Positions 18,056-27,350 are shown, numbered from the stretch's first letter. The stretch: DNA of 64,000 bases from Methylomonas sp. MK1 (GCF_000365425.1 NZ_AQOV01000001.1:2170001-2234000); one strand, 5' to 3'. The notes: a model not told the origin generated them from the letters alone. Translations and numbers: made by a program.

Positions 18056-18713
18056 GGCTGCCATCCCGAGCACGGCGCGCGGCTTCGCTGTCTATCATGG
18101 CCAGCGCATAGCCGGCCAGACGTTCGGCCAGCACGTCGATGTGTTGTGGGGAATTTAAAATTTGCGGAGAGATCATCGAGATGACGTCTTGCCCCACATA
18201 AAAATACACCGCCATGCCTATCATCGCGAAAGCCAGCCTATGTAAATCCTCGTCGATGCTGCTTAATCCCAAATGTTCCTTGAGCAGCGACACCAAGGCT
18301 TCATGCTGGGGTTTGATTTCCGCATCGATTTCCTGTTGCCAGGCGCCGGTCGGCTCGATCATCTCCCGGAAGTGCAGTTTCATCACGAGCCCAAGCTCCT
18401 CGCCTTTTTTCAACGGTTCGAGGAATTCGCCGAAAAATCGGGTCAACACTTCGGGTAACGGTAAGTTGGCGTAGGCCGCGACATCGGAGCCGCAAGGCGT
18501 GTCGCCCATCGGTTCGAAGAATGCGGCGCGATATAGACCGGCCTTGTCGCCGAAGTAATAACGAATGGCCGAAATGTTTGCCCCCGCCGCGTCGGAAATT
18601 TCCCGCGTGGAAGCGGCCTTGTAACCTTTTTCGGCAAATAGCCGCAATGCCGCCATTACCAGCCGGCTGCGAGCGTCGTGAGTTTCTATTTCGGAGTTTT
18701 CGGTTGTGACCAT
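18045..18713 (-). CDS. TetR/AcrR-family repressor with CerR-type C-terminal domain
   Basis: 222 residues. An N-terminal TetR helix-turn-helix (about 15-60: RLFAEKGYKAASTREISDAA then ISAIRYYFGDKAGLY) is joined to a C-terminal ligand domain resembling CerR/DUF1956 (RFFGEFLEPLKKGEELGLVM, then HFREMIEPTGAWQQEIDAEI). It is the first gene of the efflux transcription unit; its stop overlaps the outer-membrane channel start. The upstream region carries two perfect 18-bp palindromes, so autorepression together with the whole pump operon is inferred. The ligand is unknown. Confidence 0.92.
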   Translation of the reverse strand: MVTTENSEIETHDARSRLVMAALRLFAEKGYKAASTREISDAAGANISAIRYYFGDKAGLYRAAFFEPMGDTPCGSDVAAYANLPLPEVLTRFFGEFLEPLKKGEELGLVMKLHFREMIEPTGAWQQEIDAEIKPQHEALVSLLKEHLGLSSIDEDLHRLAFAMIGMAVYFYVGQDVISMISPQILNSPQHIDVLAERLAGYALAMIDSEAARRARDGSHEQ

Positions 18714-18744
18714 GCTGCCTCGGCGAAAGTGTATGCTGAAAAAT

Positions 18745-18789
18745 AAATCAATCGATTGATTTTAAATTTATCAATCAATCGATTGATTG
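18745..18789. promoter_or_regulatory. Twin palindromic operators upstream of the TetR-efflux operon
   Basis: Two perfect 18-bp palindromes sharing the core CAATCGATTG: AAATCAATCGATTGATTT at 18745-18762 and CAATCAATCGATTGATTG at 18772-18789. Their centres are 27 bp apart. They lie 32-76 bases before the TetR ATG, the place expected for dimeric TetR-family binding. The shared ATCAATCGATTGAT is the predicted half-site pair. Confidence 0.75.
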
Positions 18790-18801
18790 TCAAACTAAAA
18801 T

Positions 18802-18953
18802 ATGACGCATACCTTGAGCTTGAATGCCGAGCGATATTATTCGGCTTTACTGGGCAAGATTTTGGAAATGGCCTGACTGAAGCACTGGCTGCCAATTTGA
18901 AGGCCGAGGAGTTAACCGACGCCCAAGACGAATACCTTATTACTGAACGATGA
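18802..18953 (+). pseudogene. Possible small frameshifted gene divergent from the TetR gene
   Basis: From ATG 18802 one frame gives MTHTLSLNAERYYSALLGKI then LEMA and a stop at 18874-18876. The next frame continues LTEALAANLKAEELTDAQDE and ends at 18953. One extra G in the ATGGCC at about 18869-18872 would join them into a protein of about 50 helical residues. I do not recognise it. It could be a decayed gene, an intact small gene with a sequencing error, or chance. Its start lies just beyond the twin operators. Confidence 0.3.
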
Positions 18954-19186
18954 GATGTCGGTAACGCAATTGAGCCCGCCACCGACTTACCCATCTACTG
19001 AAACGACCGCGTACCGCACCATGCGGTGGCTGGCTTCGCACGTCAAATACATATTAAATTGTGATTGACCGCCCGGCCGCAGAGATACCCAAAGTTCTTA
19101 ACGTAAAACTTGCAAAGCTGAATACGTCGAACGGCCGGCTTATCCAAGCTTTTTACACCTGAAAACGCCACGATGCCGATTTGGCG

Positions 19187-19342
19187 ATGTTTGAAAACAA
19201 ACCTGTCTGGGTTGGAAAAGCTGAAAGTATTCATGTCGATACTTCAGTAACGGCCATGGTATGTAGCATGACCGAGCATCTGGATATGCTCAAGGACAAC
19301 TTTCCCTGGATTCCTGCCGAAAATAGCTTCCATTGCGGCTGA
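19187..19342 (+). CDS. Possible 51-codon ORF in the gap before the ECF sigma gene
   Basis: A short ORF beginning MFENKPVWVGKAESIHVDTS and ending ..AENSFHCG, with no clear ribosome binding site and no family that I recognise. The gap 18954-19539 otherwise shows only short broken frames, consistent with degraded coding sequence. It may be chance. Confidence 0.2.
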   Translation: MFENKPVWVGKAESIHVDTSVTAMVCSMTEHLDMLKDNFPWIPAENSFHCG

Positions 19343-19539
19343 TTTAAGCAGAAACACCAGGTCATATGCCGCACGAAACTGCGTTATATGACATAGTTTT
19401 AGATGTAATCCTCCCCCTACGCCTCGCCATCAACAACCTTACAGCCAAGCATTACCTGGATTGGCCGGCTGTCTGCGTTTATTGGCACACAGCTTGCGGC
19501 AATTTCCGTCTTCCCTTCACAAAATCCGGAGCCTGTCGC

Positions 19540-20055
19540 TTGTCCGTCATCGCCATCCAGCACGATCAGATAGCCGAATTATTTCTGAATCATAAAGAAG
19601 CCATCGTCGATTTTCTGCTGCAAAAGGTAAAGTGCCCCGATGCCGCGCAAGATCTGAGCCAGGAGACTTATTTACGTTTACTGGGCAAGGACAGTCTGGC
19701 GCATACCGACAATCTGCCCGGTTATCTGTTTCGCACCGCCGAACGACTGTCGATAGACTTTATTCGCCACCATCAGCGCAGCGGCGTAAAGACTCAAGGC
19801 TTAGACGACGAGCTGACCTGCCCGCTTATGCAACCCGAGGACTTTGCCATTCTTAGCCAGCAATGCGAGCGCCTGTTACTGGCTATCGCCAGCCTGCCAC
19901 GGCAATGCCGACATATTTTGTTGCTGCGCAAGATCGACGAATTAACTTATACGCAAATCGCCGGACAACTGGGCATCTCCGAAAAGACCGTGCAACGCCA
20001 ATTGGTCAAAGCCATGCTGCACTGCCATCAGATGTTCAACGACGTGCGTTACTAA
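19540..20055 (+). CDS. FecI-like ECF sigma factor
   Basis: 171 residues from a TTG at 19540, which has GGAG 8 bases upstream (19528-19531). Region 2 is AIVDFLLQKVKCPDAAQDLS with QETYLRLL, and region 4 is LPRQCRHILLLRKIDELTYT with QIAGQLGISEKTVQRQLVKA. An upstream-extended frame from 19366 adds 58 residues unlike any sigma factor and is rejected. The length fits the family. By analogy with FecI it is kept inactive or activated by the FecR-like anti-sigma factor encoded 12 bases downstream, and drives transcription of the receptor operon on substrate binding. Confident for family; the signal is unknown. Confidence 0.92.
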   Translation: MSVIAIQHDQIAELFLNHKEAIVDFLLQKVKCPDAAQDLSQETYLRLLGKDSLAHTDNLPGYLFRTAERLSIDFIRHHQRSGVKTQGLDDELTCPLMQPEDFAILSQQCERLLLAIASLPRQCRHILLLRKIDELTYTQIAGQLGISEKTVQRQLVKAMLHCHQMFNDVRY

Positions 20056-20067
20056 ACCGGCCAATCA

Positions 20068-21024
20068 ATGAAGGCGCCTAACCTTTCGCAAGAACAACAG
20101 ATTCTTAAACAAGCCGCGACATGGTTTGTGGAGTTGCAGTCCGAATACTGCAACGACAAGCGGCGGCAAGCATTCGCGCAATGGCTTCTGCAAAACCCCG
20201 CGCATCAGCAGGCTTACGATGACATAGCCAGCCTTTGGGGAAACCTGGATAAGCTAAAAACCCGCGAGGTAGCAGGTTTGAGTGCCGCACGCTCAGCGCG
20301 GCCCCGCATCTGGCGAAACGGCAAAACCTTAACCGGCAGCCTGCTGCTTGCCGCGATATTAAGTGGCGCGTGGCTGGACCACAGCGCGCCCAGCATGGCT
20401 TACCAAACAGGCATTGGCGAACGGCAAGCCGTGCTGCTAGCCGACGGTTCCCAACTGCAATTGAATACAGACACACAACTGCGTGTGCGACTGTCCTGGT
20501 GGCGCCGCGAGATCGAATTGCAGCAAGGCGAAGCGATGTTCAACGTCGCCCATCAGGCCTGGCGCCCTTTTAACGTACATACCGGCAATCTACAAATTAA
20601 AGACATCGGCACCGTGTTTAACGTGCGGCACGATGCTCGGGGCACCGCCGTATCGGTACTGGAAGGCGAAGTGGCCCTGCACGCCGGCCGCAGCTGGTTT
20701 GGCGAAAATTTACCTGCCGGATTCAGCCGCAAAATAGACCAAAACGGCCACTGGGAAAAATCCGAAAAAACCAATCCCGAACAAGTGGCGGCATGGCTTA
20801 ACGGCCAGCTGTTGTTCGACCATACCCCGCTGACCGAAGTCGCCGCGGAATTGGAGCGTTATCACGCCGTGCGTTTTGCGTTTGCCGATCCTGCTTTGGC
20901 CAAACAAACTCTAAGCGGCAGTTTCAATAGCACCGATCTGAAGCCGTTTCTGCAAGCCCTGGAAAAAATCCTGCCTATCCGCGTACAACGCCAAAAGCAA
21001 ACCATCGTGCTTTACAGTCGCTAA
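20068..21024 (+). CDS. FecR-like transmembrane anti-sigma factor/sensor
   Basis: 318 residues. A cytoplasmic N-terminal DUF4880-type segment (AATWFVELQSEYCNDKRRQA, then FAQWLLQNPAHQQAYDDIA) is followed by one membrane helix near residues 88-103 and a periplasmic FecR beta domain (ERQAVLLADGSQLQLNTDT, then GEAMFNVAHQAWRPFNVHTG). The C-terminal STN-like part (LTEVAAELERYHAVRF) would receive the signal from the receptor's N-terminal domain. It lies between the sigma factor and the receptor gene, the canonical Fec order. It probably relays receptor occupancy across the inner membrane. Confidence 0.93.
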   Translation: MKAPNLSQEQQILKQAATWFVELQSEYCNDKRRQAFAQWLLQNPAHQQAYDDIASLWGNLDKLKTREVAGLSAARSARPRIWRNGKTLTGSLLLAAILSGAWLDHSAPSMAYQTGIGERQAVLLADGSQLQLNTDTQLRVRLSWWRREIELQQGEAMFNVAHQAWRPFNVHTGNLQIKDIGTVFNVRHDARGTAVSVLEGEVALHAGRSWFGENLPAGFSRKIDQNGHWEKSEKTNPEQVAAWLNGQLLFDHTPLTEVAAELERYHAVRFAFADPALAKQTLSGSFNSTDLKPFLQALEKILPIRVQRQKQTIVLYSR

Positions 21025-21151
21025 CAACCAGGTGTGCGCTTTCGGGCTCAAAAAAATATTCCGCAAAAATGTCCAGTTTGACCAGTCTGCTTCGTTAATG
21101 GGGTATGGCGAGTCAAAAAATATTGCCACCCACGACTAACAGGAGATGATC

Positions 21152-23497
21152 ATGGATTGCAAACTTAACACCCCACCTGAGAAAAAACCGCGCCGACGGG
21201 CGCCGCTGCTGGCTTTGGCCCTAGCTGCTTCAATAGACGCAAGCGCGGCAGACAGCACCGGCGCGAGCATAGACCTTCCCGCGCAGCCGCTGGCAGCTAC
21301 GTTGGAGAACCTGGCAAAGTCCACCAATACCAAACTGATATACGCCGACTCAGTGGTGCAAGGCTTGCAAGCCCAGCCGCTGAAGGGCAATTACACCGTA
21401 CAACAGGCCTTGGAAAAAGTGTTAAGTCAGAACGACTTACAGTACGAGCAAGTGGGCGAAGGCGTCATTGCGGTTAAAAAAGTCCCAGCACCAAAAGCAC
21501 AAGCCATCAAGGACGATTCGATTTTCGAGCTGGGTGCGGTCACCGTTAGCGATCAAGCCGAGAGCGTAAAATTAACCAGCAAGGACATCGCCACTTCGGT
21601 GGACATCATGTACGCCGATAAGATCGCCGACCAAAACGTGTTGACGGCCTACGACTTATTCCACCGTATGCCCGGCGTCCAAGTTACTCAATTCGGCCAA
21701 GGCATCACGACCGGAAAAATGTCGTTTCGCGGCTTCAATGGCGAAGGCCGGGTTAACGCGGTCAAATTACTGATCGACGGCGTTCCCAGCAACACCAACA
21801 GTGGCGACACCTATTTCATCGACTCGCTGTTTCCGCTGGACATCGAGTCGATTGAAGTGGTGCGCGGTACCAACGACGCCCGCTACGGCCTGCACTCTTT
21901 TGCCGGTAACATCAGCATGAACACCACCACTGGCGGCAACTACGCCAAGGGCCGGCTCAGTTACGGCAGTTTCAACACCCACGACATTCAATCCGGTCTG
22001 GGTTACGAAAAAGACGGTCTCTCGCAAAACTATCAAATATCCTATCGCGCCAGCGACGGCTACCGCCACCACAGCGATACCGACAAAAACAGCTTTTCCG
22101 GCAAGTGGTTTTACACCCCGGACGACCAAAAATACAAAATTGGTCTGATCGCCCGCTGGAGCGAAGCCGGCGCCCAAGAACCCGGCTATATGACTTACCA
22201 GGAACAGTTGCTCAATCAAACCCAAACCTTCGCCAGAAATGCCACCGACGGCGGCAAACGTACGGTTGGTCAAGTCAGCACCCATTTGGACGTCAATATC
22301 AGCAAAACCTTATTCTGGTCGTCCAAGGTTTACGGTAACTTATTCGACGACCAACGTTACGTGACCTATGGTCCAGGCGCAGCACAGCAAGAACGCGACC
22401 GCGACGAAATCCAGTACGGCGCAATGACTTCGCTGACCTACCATCCGGTCGTCAGTTGGCTGGACGACTTTTCGCTGGAAACCGGCTTCGACTTCCAGCA
22501 ACAGGAAAACAAATACCTGCGTTATCTGACCGATAGCAGGGTTCGCCGTAGCAGCGGTTTGCGTAACGACGAGAAATGGGACTTCCTGAACTACGGCGGC
22601 TACATCCAGGCGATCATCAAACCCTTCAAATGGTTGAAGCTGACGCCGGGTTACCGTGCCGATATCATCGACGGCAGCTTTTTCAACTATCGCCCCGGCA
22701 CGACCTTCGGCTCTTCACCGTTGAACGATTACGGCACGATTTCGCAGCCGAAAATCGGCGCGGTGATTACGCCAATCGAAGGTTACAGCCTTTACGGTAA
22801 CTGGGGCCGCACCTTCCAGGTCGGCCTGGGACAGGCAACCTTCATCGGCCGTAACCAAGCCAACATTGGCCCCTCCTTGAACGATGGCTGGGAAGTTGGG
22901 GTCAAGCTGAAACCGGTGGATTGGGCCGAGGGCCGGGTCGCCTATTGGGCACAAGACGCCAGCAACGAAATCAGCCGCAATTTGGCTAGCGTCGATTCGA
23001 CGATGATCGGTGCCACCAAGCGCCAAGGCGTGGACATTGAGGTCAAGGTCTACCCCACCGACAAAGTCGGCGTTTGGGCCTCGTACTCCTTGCAGGAAGC
23101 GAAAGTCACCAATCCGCCGACAGTCGCAGCCGGCACAATGGAGTACGTCGCCGGCAATCAAGTGGTCAATACCCCGAATTATTTGTTTTCGGCCGGTATC
23201 GACTACCAAATTCTGCCGCAACTGCGTTCGTCGCTATGGACCAGCGGCCAAGGCGATTACTTTGTCGATCAAGCCAATCAACGCGGCCAATACGGGGAAT
23301 ACGCCCTACTTAACCTCGATTTGGGCTATCAGGTGACCAAGGAAGTGGAATTGCAATTTCAAGCCAAAAACCTGACCGATGCGCGCCGGGAATACGTTTG
23401 GTACGACGAAACTTTCGGCGCCACCGCCCAACCGTTCTTCTCGCCGGGCGACGGCATTGCCTTCTACGGCGCCGTCAACGTCAAGTTCGACTACTAA
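21152..23497 (+). CDS. TonB-dependent siderophore-type receptor with STN signalling domain
   Basis: 781 residues from the ATG at 21152. AGGAG at 21141-21145 directly abuts an earlier ATG (21146), leaving no spacing, while it is 6 bases from the second ATG, so the second is chosen. Signal peptide (about 20-32), STN domain (about 37-110, IDLPAQPLAATLENLAKSTN onward), plug domain (about 125-260), then a 22-strand beta barrel ending in an aromatic-terminal VNVKFDY. The STN domain marks it as a transducer that signals to FecR. The ligand cannot be read from the sequence: a ferric siderophore is likely; haem or a copper chelate is possible. Followed 12 bases later by a PepSY protein. Confidence 0.93.
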   Translation: MDCKLNTPPEKKPRRRAPLLALALAASIDASAADSTGASIDLPAQPLAATLENLAKSTNTKLIYADSVVQGLQAQPLKGNYTVQQALEKVLSQNDLQYEQVGEGVIAVKKVPAPKAQAIKDDSIFELGAVTVSDQAESVKLTSKDIATSVDIMYADKIADQNVLTAYDLFHRMPGVQVTQFGQGITTGKMSFRGFNGEGRVNAVKLLIDGVPSNTNSGDTYFIDSLFPLDIESIEVVRGTNDARYGLHSFAGNISMNTTTGGNYAKGRLSYGSFNTHDIQSGLGYEKDGLSQNYQISYRASDGYRHHSDTDKNSFSGKWFYTPDDQKYKIGLIARWSEAGAQEPGYMTYQEQLLNQTQTFARNATDGGKRTVGQVSTHLDVNISKTLFWSSKVYGNLFDDQRYVTYGPGAAQQERDRDEIQYGAMTSLTYHPVVSWLDDFSLETGFDFQQQENKYLRYLTDSRVRRSSGLRNDEKWDFLNYGGYIQAIIKPFKWLKLTPGYRADIIDGSFFNYRPGTTFGSSPLNDYGTISQPKIGAVITPIEGYSLYGNWGRTFQVGLGQATFIGRNQANIGPSLNDGWEVGVKLKPVDWAEGRVAYWAQDASNEISRNLASVDSTMIGATKRQGVDIEVKVYPTDKVGVWASYSLQEAKVTNPPTVAAGTMEYVAGNQVVNTPNYLFSAGIDYQILPQLRSSLWTSGQGDYFVDQANQRGQYGEYALLNLDLGYQVTKEVELQFQAKNLTDARREYVWYDETFGATAQPFFSPGDGIAFYGAVNVKFDY

Positions 23498-23509
23498 GCT
23501 CGCATCACC

Positions 23510-24706
23510 ATGAAATCAACGGCCGGCAAAAAACAGGCTAGACGCCAATTCTGGCTGGCCGTGCATTTATACCTCGGGCTGTCGCTTGGCTTGGTCATCT
23601 CCCTGGTCGGCCTAACCGGCAGCCTGCTGGTGTTTTATATCGATCTGGACGAGTGGCTGAATCCGCAATTGATCATTTCCGAACCCGGCCCCCAACGGCA
23701 AAGCTACGAGAATATTTTTCAAGCCTTACGCCGGGCAGAACCTGCGCGGCAACGCGGCTGGCGGCTGGAAATACCCGATGATCCGCGCCGCGCGATCACC
23801 GCCCGCTACTATCAGCCGCAAGAAACCGAGCATCACGGCTTTGCCCCGCTGATGCTGTCGGTCGATCCTTATACCGGCTCGGTACTGGCCAATCGTTTCT
23901 GGGGCGAATTTGCGATGACCTGGCTTTACGATCTGCATTACAAATTATTGCTGGACGAAACCGGCAAGATATTGATGGCTATCGTGGGCGGCTTGTTGCT
24001 GATGTCCTTAGTCAGCGGCATCTACCTGTGGTGGCCGCCCTTGCACAAATTAAAGAGCGCTTTGAGCCTAAAACGCCACGCCAGCCGCGAGCGCTTGAAT
24101 TACGATCTACATAAACTGGCGGGCGTCTACAGCTTTATCGTGCTGTTGCTGTTAGCCCTGACCGGAATAGCCTTGGAGATTCCGCAATACGTCAATCCAC
24201 TATTCGGCTATTTCTCGCCTTTGCAGGCATCGCCCGCGCCAAAATCGGCCATAACCCAAAACAACCCAGCCCGGATCAGCCTGGATCAAGCCGTCGCGGT
24301 GGGCCAAGCCCGGTTTCCGCAGGCGCGCCTGTGCTGGATAGAAACGCCGCACGACACCAACGGCAGCTATCGCATCAATCTGCGCCAAGCCGGCGAACCC
24401 AGTCTGCGCTTTCCCAAAACCAATGTCTGGGTGGATCAATATTCCGGCCAGGTGTTGGCCATCAGCAATCCGGATGAGCTTGGCGGCTCCGATACCGTCA
24501 TTAACTGGCTGCATCCGCTGCATACCGGCGAAGCGTTTGGTTTGACCGGCCAATTGCTGGTGTTATTCTCCGGCCTCGTCTGCCCAATACTGTTTATCAC
24601 CGGGCTGATACGCTGGCTGCAAAAACGTCGCGGTCGGCGTACGACCAAACGGCAGTCGCTCAGCGCAAAAAACCAGCCGCTATCGCCCCAAATGCTGAAT
24701 CGATAA
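23510..24706 (+). CDS. PepSY-associated transmembrane protein (iron-uptake type)
   Basis: 398 residues, four membrane helices: about 20-45, 147-170, 196-218 and 343-366. The first is preceded by RRQFWLAVHLYLGLSLGLV, typical of the PepSY_TM family, and PepSY-like periplasmic domains lie between (PKTNVWVDQYSGQVLAISNP). Conserved His in HLYLGL, DLHYKLLLDETGK, DLHKLAGVYSF and LHTGEAFG could bind haem. Such proteins often follow TonB-receptor genes and are proposed to reduce ferric-siderophore at the inner membrane. That role is inferred from context. The last gene of the FecI-FecR-receptor unit. Confidence 0.88.
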   Translation: MKSTAGKKQARRQFWLAVHLYLGLSLGLVISLVGLTGSLLVFYIDLDEWLNPQLIISEPGPQRQSYENIFQALRRAEPARQRGWRLEIPDDPRRAITARYYQPQETEHHGFAPLMLSVDPYTGSVLANRFWGEFAMTWLYDLHYKLLLDETGKILMAIVGGLLLMSLVSGIYLWWPPLHKLKSALSLKRHASRERLNYDLHKLAGVYSFIVLLLLALTGIALEIPQYVNPLFGYFSPLQASPAPKSAITQNNPARISLDQAVAVGQARFPQARLCWIETPHDTNGSYRINLRQAGEPSLRFPKTNVWVDQYSGQVLAISNPDELGGSDTVINWLHPLHTGEAFGLTGQLLVLFSGLVCPILFITGLIRWLQKRRGRRTTKRQSLSAKNQPLSPQMLNR

Positions 24707-24855
24707 CACCTTTGTGGTTTATGGCTGGTAACGGCTAAGTATTTGCGGCAAATTCGCTCGACTCATCTAAAATCTGCATAATTACTCGATCCGTTTCGGT
24801 GGCGTTTGCCGTAAATGGTCGCTACTCAATTCTTGATTTTAAAAGCACAAAACTC

Positions 24856-25758
24856 ATGTCTCACAGTAATTCGGCCTCAGCCATCATTTATGCGTTCGCC
24901 GCCAATCTGGGCATCGCCTTGACCAAAACCGGCGCGGCAGTCTGGACCGGCTCCGGCTCGCTGCTGGCGGAAGCCATTCATTCCTTTGCCGATTGCGGCA
25001 ATCAGGTCTTGTTGTTTATTGGTATGAAACGCTCGGCGCGGGCAGCAACGCAGCACCATCCCATGGGCTTTGGCCGGGAAGCGTATATCTGGTCGATGAT
25101 GGTAGCGATTACGCTATTCTCGGTGGGCGGATTATTCTCGATCCACGAGGGTTGGTTGCGTTATCACGAACCGCATACCGTGGAAAACGCCGGTATGGCT
25201 TTGGCGATATTGGCTATCGCCGTGGTTTTGGAAGGATTTTCGTTGCGCGCTGCCTTGGCAGCGATGGAAAACGAGCGTGGCGAACGGGGCATTTGGCAAT
25301 GGTTTAAAGAAACTCAATCCAGCGAATTGATGGTGGTGATCGGCGAGGACTTGGCCGCGCTGCTTGGCTTGGTGATAGCCGCGGCGATGCTGGGTTTGAC
25401 TATGCTTACCGGCAATTCAGCCTACGACGCGGTTGGCTCGATGTTGATCGGCGCATTGTTGGTGGTAGTGGCGGTGTTAATCGGCCGAGAAGTGCATTCT
25501 TTACTGCTCGGCGAAGCCGATGTCACGATTCGCGATGCAGTGCAAAGCTATCTGGAAAAACAAGGCTGTATCAACCGTGTGCTGAATATTTGGGCTGTTA
25601 GCCACGGCAGCCAAGTGATGCTGGCGATTAAAGCCGAATTGCTGGCGGATTTAAGCGTGGGGGAAGCTGTTGAATTAATTAACGGAATGGAAAAACAGAT
25701 CAAAATCGACCATCCTCGCGTGAATTGGGTCTTTTTCGAAATCGATAATTCTGATTAA
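24856..25758 (+). CDS. Cation diffusion facilitator (CDF) metal transporter
   Basis: 300 residues from the ATG at 24856; the frame extends to 24799 but the family alignment starts near MSHSNSASAIIYAFAANLGI. Six membrane helices are expected. Metal site motifs are SFADCGNQ in TM2 (HSFAD, with His and Asp) and GEDLAALLGLV in TM5, giving an HD...ED-type site rather than the zinc-type HD-HD set. PMGFGREAYIW corresponds to the loop with HPxGxGR. The C-terminal cytoplasmic domain is about 200-300. It resembles the SLC30A9-like branch. It exports divalent metal; the ion is not certain. Monocistronic here. Confidence 0.88.
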   Translation: MSHSNSASAIIYAFAANLGIALTKTGAAVWTGSGSLLAEAIHSFADCGNQVLLFIGMKRSARAATQHHPMGFGREAYIWSMMVAITLFSVGGLFSIHEGWLRYHEPHTVENAGMALAILAIAVVLEGFSLRAALAAMENERGERGIWQWFKETQSSELMVVIGEDLAALLGLVIAAAMLGLTMLTGNSAYDAVGSMLIGALLVVVAVLIGREVHSLLLGEADVTIRDAVQSYLEKQGCINRVLNIWAVSHGSQVMLAIKAELLADLSVGEAVELINGMEKQIKIDHPRVNWVFFEIDNSD

Positions 25759-25806
25759 ATAATACAGTCAAATGTTTAGGCCACATATCTGGAGCAAAGT
25801 AATAAC

Positions 25807-27135
25807 TTGAGCACCCTACCGAAAACCCGTTTAGCGCTACTTTCTCTAGCTTGCCTAATGTTGCAGAGCGCTCCTGCGGCCGCCAGATACGCGGCAATCG
25901 TGATCGACGCCGACACGGGCCGCGTGGTCCACGAAACCGAATCTACCCAACGCTGGTATCCGGCGTCATTGACTAAGGTCATGACTATTTATTTAACGCT
26001 GTCGGCATTGGAAAATGGCCGTCTGCGACTGACCGATACCGTGTTTGCGTCAAAACACGCCGCCTCGCAACCGCCTTCCAAACTGGGTTTGCGCACCGGC
26101 CAAAGTTTGACGGTAGAACAAGCCATCATGGCCGTCACCACCCGTTCCGCTAACGATGCGGCGGTGGTGCTGGCGGAAAAACTGGGCGGCACGGAAAGCA
26201 ATTTTGCGACGATGATGACCCAGCAAGCACGAACCCTGGGCATGTACAACAGCTCGTTCGAAAACGCCAGCGGCTTGCCAAACGACGGTCAAATCAGTAG
26301 CGCCCGCGACCTGGCTTTGTTGTCTGCCGCCTTGATTCGCGATTTCCCGCAACATTATCATTATTTTTCGGCGACGGAATTTAACTACAAAGGGCGGGTA
26401 ATGCCCAATACCAACCGCATCCTGAAAAGCTATCCGGATGCCGACGGTCTGAAAACCGGTTTTACCTGCGGCTCCGGCTACAACCTGATCGCCTCGGCCA
26501 AACGCAACGGCCACCGCTTGATCGGCGTGTTATTGGGCGCGCACAGCAGCGGCGAACGCTTTGAACAAATGGGCAATCTGTTGGATATGGGCTTTGCCAA
26601 TAGCGAAAAAGGTCTGTTCGGCGAACATATTTCGCAATTGAAGGATTACAGCGCCCTGCCGCCGCCGTTTCAATTATCGTCCAACCGTTGCGCCGGCAGT
26701 GCGGAACAAATGGGCGCCGACTCCGGCAGCAGCCGATATGAGCCGATTCGAATAAATGCGCCTTACAACAGCCGCCGCGAAAAACTCACGCAATTGGCGC
26801 AAGCCAAGCCGCAAAGCCACGGCAGCGTTTGGACGGTTAGCATGGGCAGTTATCCGAGAAAAATCGATGCCGATGTCAATCTACAGCGTGCGCGTAATGC
26901 TCTTGGTCCGTTAGCTAAATCCGGGCGGGCCGGCATCGTCAAAACCAAATCAAAAGGCAGCACTGCTTGGCGAGCCCAATGGACCGGCTTACAACAAGAC
27001 GACAGTCAGGATTTTTGTCGGCGCTTGCGCGCCAAACGCATGGATTGCAGCGCCTCGCCACAACCCAGAACAAGTTTGGCGACAGCTTCCAACCCAACCA
27101 AGCAGCTACGCCGCGTCAGCCAGCGTAAGTCGTAA
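25807..27135 (+). CDS. D-alanyl-D-alanine carboxypeptidase (peptidase S11) with SPOR-like C-terminus
   Basis: 442 residues. Signal peptide about 1-26 (ends APAAAR/YAAIV). Penicillin-binding motifs are complete: S54-L-T-K57 (SxxK), S114-A-N116 (SxN) and K216-T-G. It trims the terminal D-Ala from peptidoglycan pentapeptides in the periplasm. Residues about 335-415 (VWTVSMGSYPRKIDADVNLQ onward) look like a SPOR domain, which binds denuded septal glycan and would send it to the division site. Start: TTG at 25807 is needed to keep the signal peptide; GGAG lies 11 bases upstream. Usual DacA/DacC enzymes have a membrane-anchor helix instead of SPOR. Confidence 0.9.
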   Translation: MSTLPKTRLALLSLACLMLQSAPAAARYAAIVIDADTGRVVHETESTQRWYPASLTKVMTIYLTLSALENGRLRLTDTVFASKHAASQPPSKLGLRTGQSLTVEQAIMAVTTRSANDAAVVLAEKLGGTESNFATMMTQQARTLGMYNSSFENASGLPNDGQISSARDLALLSAALIRDFPQHYHYFSATEFNYKGRVMPNTNRILKSYPDADGLKTGFTCGSGYNLIASAKRNGHRLIGVLLGAHSSGERFEQMGNLLDMGFANSEKGLFGEHISQLKDYSALPPPFQLSSNRCAGSAEQMGADSGSSRYEPIRINAPYNSRREKLTQLAQAKPQSHGSVWTVSMGSYPRKIDADVNLQRARNALGPLAKSGRAGIVKTKSKGSTAWRAQWTGLQQDDSQDFCRRLRAKRMDCSASPQPRTSLATASNPTKQLRRVSQRKS

Positions 27136-27143
27136 TTTATACC

Positions 27144-27350
27144 TCAGTAATGGGGCGGACGCTCGTCGACCGCTCCGGCTTGGCGATCATCCAGCGCCAG
27201 GCTTTTGATCTTGTCGTGCAGCAATTTACAGGTTTCCTCCAGTTTGCCGATTTGCTTTTGCTGGTCTGCCACCACTTGGTTCAAGGCCTGAATCAAATCT
27301 TCCTGGTACGCTTGTTTGATCTCCAATTCGATGAATCTCTCTTCGCTCAT
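27144..27350 (-). CDS. slyX: SlyX family protein
   Basis: 68 residues, almost all one coiled coil: EERFIELEIKQAYQEDLIQA then LNQVVADQQKQIGKLEETC. It ends with the short RPPHY typical of SlyX. Function unknown; the family is widespread in proteobacteria. Convergent with the carboxypeptidase gene, 8 bases apart. Confidence 0.88.
   Translation of the reverse strand: MSEERFIELEIKQAYQEDLIQALNQVVADQQKQIGKLEETCKLLHDKIKSLALDDRQAGAVDERPPHY

Noticed and set aside
19366..19539. 58-codon N-terminal extension of the ECF sigma factor
   Set aside because: The sequence is unlike any sigma factor; GGAG before the TTG at 19540 and normal family length favour the short form.
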